From Hyphococcus luteus (lineage in GTDB: Bacteria > Pseudomonadota > Alphaproteobacteria > Caulobacterales > Parvularculaceae): DNA of 64,000 nt. The stretch spans positions 1-64,000 of the forward strand of contig NZ_PJCH01000011.1 in the NCBI RefSeq assembly GCF_002943565.1, given 5' to 3'. Below, piece after piece: positions 59,491 through 64,000 of this stretch (position 1 is the stretch's first letter; each line of letters begins with the position of its first letter). The position numbers were made by a program, and so were the translations under genes. A model generated the notes under the pieces. The model was not told the origin of the DNA. It did no database searches and saw nothing but the letters and a program-made list of their open reading frames with translations.

Positions 59491-60512
59491 CGCACCGGCT
59501 CCACATAGACGGCGCGCGACATGACGAGGCCTCCGCAGCGGCCGGCGTCGGCGTCCTCCGCCCAGAGCGTCACATATTTGCCAAGCAGGTCCACCGGCGC
59601 GAGATCGACGGCCACCCGCCGCGTCGCGCCGTCATTGGCCATCACCGTGATGCAGTCGGCGTCCGCCGCGCTGACATAGCCTTCGAGCACGGTCATATCT
59701 TCAAGCGCCGGCAGCGCCTCTATCCCTGCGCGCGTGAAAAGGACCGCGCCATCCGCCTTCAAAGACGCGCTCTCGACCACGGCGCAATGGGCCGGGGCTT
59801 CGCGCCCCTCAGGCAGCGGCTTGAATTCGCGCACCTGTCTGATCTTGCCGTCGGGCTGGCGGCGCAACACCGAACATTCCATCACCGGCGACAGGGGGTC
59901 GCCATAAAGTTGATGCGGCGGCTCGCCCATTGAGGAGATCGTGACAGCGCCGGGCGACGCCGGCCGCGCCGGCGCCATCATCGCGGGCGTCGTCATGGCG
60001 ACCGCATGCCGGATGCGCGCTGCGGAACGCTGCTGATAACTCAAATTTCTATCTTCGAAAAACGGTTGCGGCGCGCCCGTGCTGGCGCGCACGAAATAAG
60101 GCGATGCGTTGGCGGCGTAGCCGGCCGCGGCGACATTCGCCGCTTTCGGATTCGGACTCGGCGCCGCCGCCGGCTCGTTATACTCCACATACCGATAAAT
60201 TGGCGTTTCGTTGTAATCGCCGCCGGCCGCTTCGACATTAGCGTAACCGGGCGGAATGTCCGTGGCGGCGTCGATTTCGTCCGGAACGGCGAGATGACGG
60301 CCCGGACGCACGGAGGCCGGATTGACGCCGGGATTGGCTTCTTTGAGCGCCGCCAGCGACACATTGCAGGCCCGCGCCACTTCAACAAGGCTCACCGGCA
60401 CGTCCACGGGATAGGAATGGCCGCAACGCCCGGCCATGGCCGGTCCCGCCGACAGCGTCAATATTACCGCGCCCGCCACAAGGCCGGTTCTCAAGGTCAG
60501 CGTCGAAGCCAT
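59487..60512 (-). CDS. LysM-domain exported protein
   Basis: 341 residues: a signal peptide (about 1-27, ending AMAG), a LysM module (about 34-78, VPVSLVEVARACNVSLAALKEANPGVNPASVRPGRHLAVP), a low-complexity linker, and a beta-rich C-terminal half without a recognised catalytic domain. Cys29 and Cys49 in the LysM region could pair. LysM binds peptidoglycan. Family of the C-terminal half unknown to me. It is monocistronic. Confidence 0.8.
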   Translation of the reverse strand: MASTLTLRTGLVAGAVILTLSAGPAMAGRCGHSYPVDVPVSLVEVARACNVSLAALKEANPGVNPASVRPGRHLAVPDEIDAATDIPPGYANVEAAGGDYNETPIYRYVEYNEPAAAPSPNPKAANVAAAGYAANASPYFVRASTGAPQPFFEDRNLSYQQRSAARIRHAVAMTTPAMMAPARPASPGAVTISSMGEPPHQLYGDPLSPVMECSVLRRQPDGKIRQVREFKPLPEGREAPAHCAVVESASLKADGAVLFTRAGIEALPALEDMTVLEGYVSAADADCITVMANDGATRRVAVDLAPVDLLGKYVTLWAEDADAGRCGGLVMSRAVYVEPVR

Positions 60513-60716
60513 AATCCCCCTCCGTTCACAGCAGTATGCATGGTTAATAACACGGATTCAGGGGGCTTGTTCAGTCCCGGGCCGTAAAACACGCTCTGGA
60601 AAAAACGGCGGCAAATGCTGCCTCCGGCCCTTCATATGAGGCGGCAACCCCTTGATTTTTCATCATATCCGGCTTTCAGGCGCTCGCCTGAAAAGACAAA
60701 TTCCAAGAGTTTGCCG

Positions 60717-61994
60717 CTATTCGTTCTTGTAGACCACGCCGTCCTTCATCACGAAACCGACCGTTTCGAGGACCGAAATGTCGGTCAGCGGATCGCCGGA
60801 AACCGCGATCAGATCGGCGCTGCATCCGGCCGCAACGCAGCCGAGCGTCCCGTCTTTGCCCAGCGCTTCGGCGGCAAGCGAGGTGGCCGCCCTGATCGCC
60901 TGCATCTCGTCCATGCCGAACCGGACCATGCGCGAGAACTGCCTGGCGTTGTCGCCATGGGGGTAAATCGCCGCGTCGGTGCCGAACACCACTTTCGCCC
61001 CGGCCTTCACGGCCTTGCGGAAGCTTTCACGCTGCACCCCGCCGACCTGACGCTCCTTGTCGAGAGATTCCTGCATCACGCCGTTTTTCTCGCCTTCTGA
61101 GAGCGTGTATTCGGTGTTGTAAATGTCCATGGCCAGATAAACGCCGGCGCGTTTCGCCATTTTGATCGCTTCATCGTCGAGATAGCTTGCATGTTCGACC
61201 GTATCGACGCCGGCCTTTATGGCGTTCTTAATGCCGATGGTCCCATGGGCGTGGGACGCCACTTTCATGCCGCGCATATGGGCTTCATCGACAATCGCTT
61301 CGAGTTCCTCAAGCGTGCCTTGCGGGGCGCCGAGCAGCGTGCCTTTTGAAAAGACGCCGCCGGTCGAACAGGTTTTGATGAAATCGACGCCATATTTGAT
61401 GTTCTGACGAACCTTTTCGCGCATGCCCCAAGGCCCTGTGGCGACGCCCGCCCCTGTGGCTTCATATTCCGGCGGCAGATAATTGTTGTCCGAACAGTGC
61501 CCGCCGACGATTCCCACGGGCGGACCAGCGACAAAGATGCGCGGGCCGGGGATCTCGCCGTCATTGACCGCGTCGCGGATCGCCAGCATTTCATAGCCGT
61601 CAGAGCCCGTATTGCGCACGGTTGTAAACCCGGCCATCAGCGTGCGCTCGGCGTTGTTCACCGCCCAGATCACCGACCTTTCCTTCTGATAGGCCAGGGC
61701 CGAATAGCCGCCCCCCTTGGTCGGGTCCCCGGTCAGATGCACATGCATGTCGATCAGGCCCGGCAACAGCGTTCTGTCAGCAAGGTCGATCGTCAGAGCG
61801 CCCTCGGGCGCGGCGAGCGACGCCGCCGTTCCGGCGGCCTTGATGAGGCCGTCCTCGATAACGAGCGCCGGACTTTCAATCACCCGCCCGGCCGCCGGAT
61901 CGACCATGCGCGCCGCCGTGACATAGACCGTTTCCGCAGCCGCCGCCCCCGATATCAACGACAGCGCGCCGCAAAGACCCAGTATCTTTTTCAT
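60717..61994 (-). CDS. Metal-dependent amidohydrolase, exported
   Basis: 425 residues from MKKILGL with GAAGAGGGG upstream; the 18-residue longer frame lacks support. A signal peptide ends at AAAAE. Metal ligands are seen in GLIDMHVHL, in the later VASHAHG and VEHASYL, and in the Asp of GTDAAIYPHG; a Lys in DFIKTCSTGG is probably carbamylated. This matches the imidazolonepropionase-like / Xaa-Pro dipeptidase (Sgx9260) group. It would cleave dipeptides or related amides in the periplasm. It is isolated, with a 325-base gap to the Tad-like gene. Confidence 0.9.
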   Translation of the reverse strand: MKKILGLCGALSLISGAAAAETVYVTAARMVDPAAGRVIESPALVIEDGLIKAAGTAASLAAPEGALTIDLADRTLLPGLIDMHVHLTGDPTKGGGYSALAYQKERSVIWAVNNAERTLMAGFTTVRNTGSDGYEMLAIRDAVNDGEIPGPRIFVAGPPVGIVGGHCSDNNYLPPEYEATGAGVATGPWGMREKVRQNIKYGVDFIKTCSTGGVFSKGTLLGAPQGTLEELEAIVDEAHMRGMKVASHAHGTIGIKNAIKAGVDTVEHASYLDDEAIKMAKRAGVYLAMDIYNTEYTLSEGEKNGVMQESLDKERQVGGVQRESFRKAVKAGAKVVFGTDAAIYPHGDNARQFSRMVRFGMDEMQAIRAATSLAAEALGKDGTLGCVAAGCSADLIAVSGDPLTDISVLETVGFVMKDGVVYKNE

Positions 61995-62319
61995 AAGCCC
62001 CTCTTCAAAAATCCCGCGCATAGTCGCGTTAACCATGATCCCCGTCAATCAAAAGGTCCGATTAGTGAATCGCGCTGGTTTCAAAAACCTTCCAATTCAG
62101 GCTGATTTTTTTCGCCGATATGAAAATTTTTACGGAGCTGTTAACATAGCTTTTCATCTTTAAACGGATGGCGGGCCAATAGAATGGCGAAACTCCGCCT
62201 CGCCGCCGCAAGCTACATTTTTATCTTTTCGTTCGTCCTTAACCACGTTTCCTTACGGGCCTTTAACGGCGTTGGCCGCACTGTGCCATCCGCAAGAGTA
62301 GTATTGCGGGGAGTTTCCT
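61995..62319. other. Intergenic region before the Tad-like gene
   Basis: 325 bases without a credible gene. It is less GC-rich than the surroundings and contains several TTAA half-sites (for example at about 62142 and 62159) but no TTAA-N7-TTAA box. It probably holds the divergent promoters of the amidohydrolase and the TadE/G-VWA gene. No terminator or riboswitch was recognised. Confidence 0.4.
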
Positions 62320-64000
62320 ATGCTGGTCAACAATGCCGGTATAGTCGGTAAAGGCAAAGCGAATGCGCGCCAACGCGCGTCGCGCGGCCTGAAACCGACC
62401 ATCAAGAGCTTCGCAAGGAACAGGGACGGCAACATCGTCTTCCTGTTCGCGTTCATGACCACCGTGCTGTTTCTTTTCGCCGGCGGCGCTGTGGACTATT
62501 CCCGATGGAACGCCGTGCGCGCCGACATGATCGAGTCGATGGACGCTGCATCGCTGGCGCTGGCGCAGCTCGCCGCCTCCGATCCGACCCTCACCGAATC
62601 CGAACTCAAAGACTACGGCCGCAAGTTTTTCGAAGCGAACTTCAATTACGAAAACAATCTGGAGCCGGGCTGGAACATTGTTTTTGCGCTTGGCGACGCG
62701 GCGGTCGTTTCAACCTGCATCACCGGCAAACTCGACACCTATCTTCTGGGCGTTGCTGGCATCAAAAGCCTCTCCATCGACAAATGCGTCGAAATCACCA
62801 AAAAAGGGTCCGGCCGCGTCGAACTGGCGCTTGTCCTCGACGTCACGGGCTCCATGGACTGGTCGATTGACGGCGAAAAGAAAATCAAGAGCCTGAAAGA
62901 CGCCGTCGACACCATGCTGGACGTCATGTACGGCACGGACGAGACCAGCCAGAACATCAAAATCGGCGTTGTGCCCTTCAACGCCAACGTCAATCCCGGC
63001 GGATCATCGGGCTGGTCCAGCAACTGGGCCGATACGACGGCGAGCGCTTATTATCACGGCAAACGCTTTTTCCATGTCGACAAAGACGGCAATGTCGACA
63101 TGAACACCAAGGTCAATCATTTCACGCTTTATGACTCGACCCCCGGCGCGACCTGGCAGGGCTGCGTCGAAGCGCGGCCGTATCCGCTCGACGAACTCGA
63201 TATCCCGCCGGGCGGCTCCGTCTCGTCGGCCGATATCAATGCCTATATGGATATCCCGACGGATTATGACGGAAGCACGAATCCTCAAGACGAGGAAATG
63301 TACGATGCCTTCAACGAGGCGCCGGCCTATTCCGTTGATACAAGCGTCTTGACCAATTCCGCCAACTTCAACTGGGTGCCGGTGTTTCTGCCGGATGAAG
63401 TCGATTGCAACAATGCGGAAGACTGCGAAACGGACAGCAGCTATTACAGCCAGAGCGGCACGACAAGCTACGGCACGCCCTGGAACGGTTATTATTTCGA
63501 CGATCCGGACAGTGACAACGCGCACTCTTCCGGACGCAACATCAACGAAACGTCGTATAACAACTACTACTTCGTGAACGACAACAACTACACGCATGCC
63601 GGCAATGCGCAGTTCGACAAATACGCCAAGATCGTCCACTATTTCCGCGATGTCCTGCAAGGCATTGTGACGGATGCTGATTTTGTCGACTTTCTCGACG
63701 ATATTTCGGTGACGACCTCGCCTTTGTCGAGCTCCAACTACGGCTATGGCAAGCAGGAATATCTGTTGCGGATGGCCTATGTCGGCTGGTGGGATCCCGT
63801 CACTTCGACCTATAAAGGCAAGTACGACACGCCGAATTCGAGCTATATCGGGGCGGAGATAGACTGCCCGCCGCCGATCCTGCCCCTCACTAATGTGCGC
63901 GCGGATATCGAAGACCATGTTCATGCTCTTTATCCGAACGGCAATACCGACATCGCCCACGGCGCGGCCTGGGGTTGGCGTATCCTTTCAAAGGAAGCGC
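62320..64000 (+). CDS. TadE/TadG-like pilus protein with VWA domain (partial)
   Basis: 560 residues to the window end, open at the 3' side. An N-terminal TadE/G-like membrane segment (about 40-65, DGNIVFLFAFMTTVLF, GGAVDYSRWNA) is followed by a von Willebrand factor A domain. Its MIDAS motif is LDVTGSMDW (about residues 180-188). A long Asn/Asp/Ser/Tyr-rich insertion, about 330-440, interrupts the A domain. Such proteins are secreted with Flp/Tad pili and aid surface adhesion. The first codons (MLVNNAGIVG) precede a basic stretch. It has no stop in the window, and the rest of the tad locus is not seen. Confidence 0.85.
   Translation, partial: MLVNNAGIVGKGKANARQRASRGLKPTIKSFARNRDGNIVFLFAFMTTVLFLFAGGAVDYSRWNAVRADMIESMDAASLALAQLAASDPTLTESELKDYGRKFFEANFNYENNLEPGWNIVFALGDAAVVSTCITGKLDTYLLGVAGIKSLSIDKCVEITKKGSGRVELALVLDVTGSMDWSIDGEKKIKSLKDAVDTMLDVMYGTDETSQNIKIGVVPFNANVNPGGSSGWSSNWADTTASAYYHGKRFFHVDKDGNVDMNTKVNHFTLYDSTPGATWQGCVEARPYPLDELDIPPGGSVSSADINAYMDIPTDYDGSTNPQDEEMYDAFNEAPAYSVDTSVLTNSANFNWVPVFLPDEVDCNNAEDCETDSSYYSQSGTTSYGTPWNGYYFDDPDSDNAHSSGRNINETSYNNYYFVNDNNYTHAGNAQFDKYAKIVHYFRDVLQGIVTDADFVDFLDDISVTTSPLSSSNYGYGKQEYLLRMAYVGWWDPVTSTYKGKYDTPNSSYIGAEIDCPPPILPLTNVRADIEDHVHALYPNGNTDIAHGAAWGWRILSKEA

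Overview
This is a GC-rich chromosomal segment of an alphaproteobacterium. The evidence is a pleD-divK pair, two perfect CtrA-type boxes (TTAA-N7-TTAA), an NDUFS4-like complex I accessory subunit, a polyhydroxyalkanoate synthase and a Tad-type protein. The gene set resembles marine Hyphomonadaceae/Parvularculaceae; that placement is inference. Most of the window is dense housekeeping sequence, with three tRNA genes (Pro-TGG, Arg-TCT, Glu-TTC).

Layout. 1-2.3 kb: an IS110-family element abutting a comEC gene that loses homology at the junction. 2.4-7.5 kb: gltX, gltA (frameshifted as read), a small membrane protein, purB, a DUF983 protein and rpmG. 7.5-10.8 kb: pleD, divK and dinB around a CtrA box. 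10.9-13.1 kb: an M23 peptidase, an 850-base non-coding stretch with a strong small-RNA candidate and palindromic repeats, and an rlpA-like lipoprotein. 13.1-14.8 kb: a clearly AT-rich two-gene island encoding a RelA/SpoT-fold nucleotidyltransferase and an unrecognised partner. 14.9-23.5 kb: lpd, haloalkane dehalogenase, a Cys-cluster protein with a penicillin/AHL-acylase-type hydrolase, gamma-glutamyltransferase and alkaline phosphatase. 23.5-29.8 kb: amino-acid and sulfur metabolism (ilvE, mazG, cysK, 3-mercaptopyruvate sulfurtransferase, GNAT, metC). 29.8-38.6 kb: tRNAs, the complex I subunit, nitrilase, a double cold-shock protein, YbjN, recJ, a PAS protein, an Ada-oxygenase fusion, DUF3297 and glpX. 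38.6-49.8 kb: phaC, arylamine N-acetyltransferase, grxD, an NmrA-like reductase, a PON-like esterase, M1 peptidase, SNF transporter, serine hydrolase and a VPLPA-CTERM protein. 49.8-64 kb: a purL-bolA continuous frame, a membrane winged-helix regulator divergent from a serine hydrolase, a CHASE4 hybrid kinase, an MpaB-type oxygenase, ArsM, a LysM protein, an amidohydrolase and a truncated TadE/G-VWA protein.

Most notable signals: (1) a probable undescribed small RNA at 11940-12064, with a perfect CRP-type palindrome centred at -41.5, three stem-loops, a C-rich loop able to pair with Shine-Dalgarno sequences, and a textbook terminator; (2) the AT-rich RelA/SpoT island, a candidate toxin or phage-defence module; (3) the purL-bolA open frame with the old bolA ribosome binding site still visible, and an extra ~95-residue insert in PurL; (4) the Ada zinc domain fused to a 2-oxoglutarate/Fe(II) oxygenase; (5) a one-base frameshift in citrate synthase.
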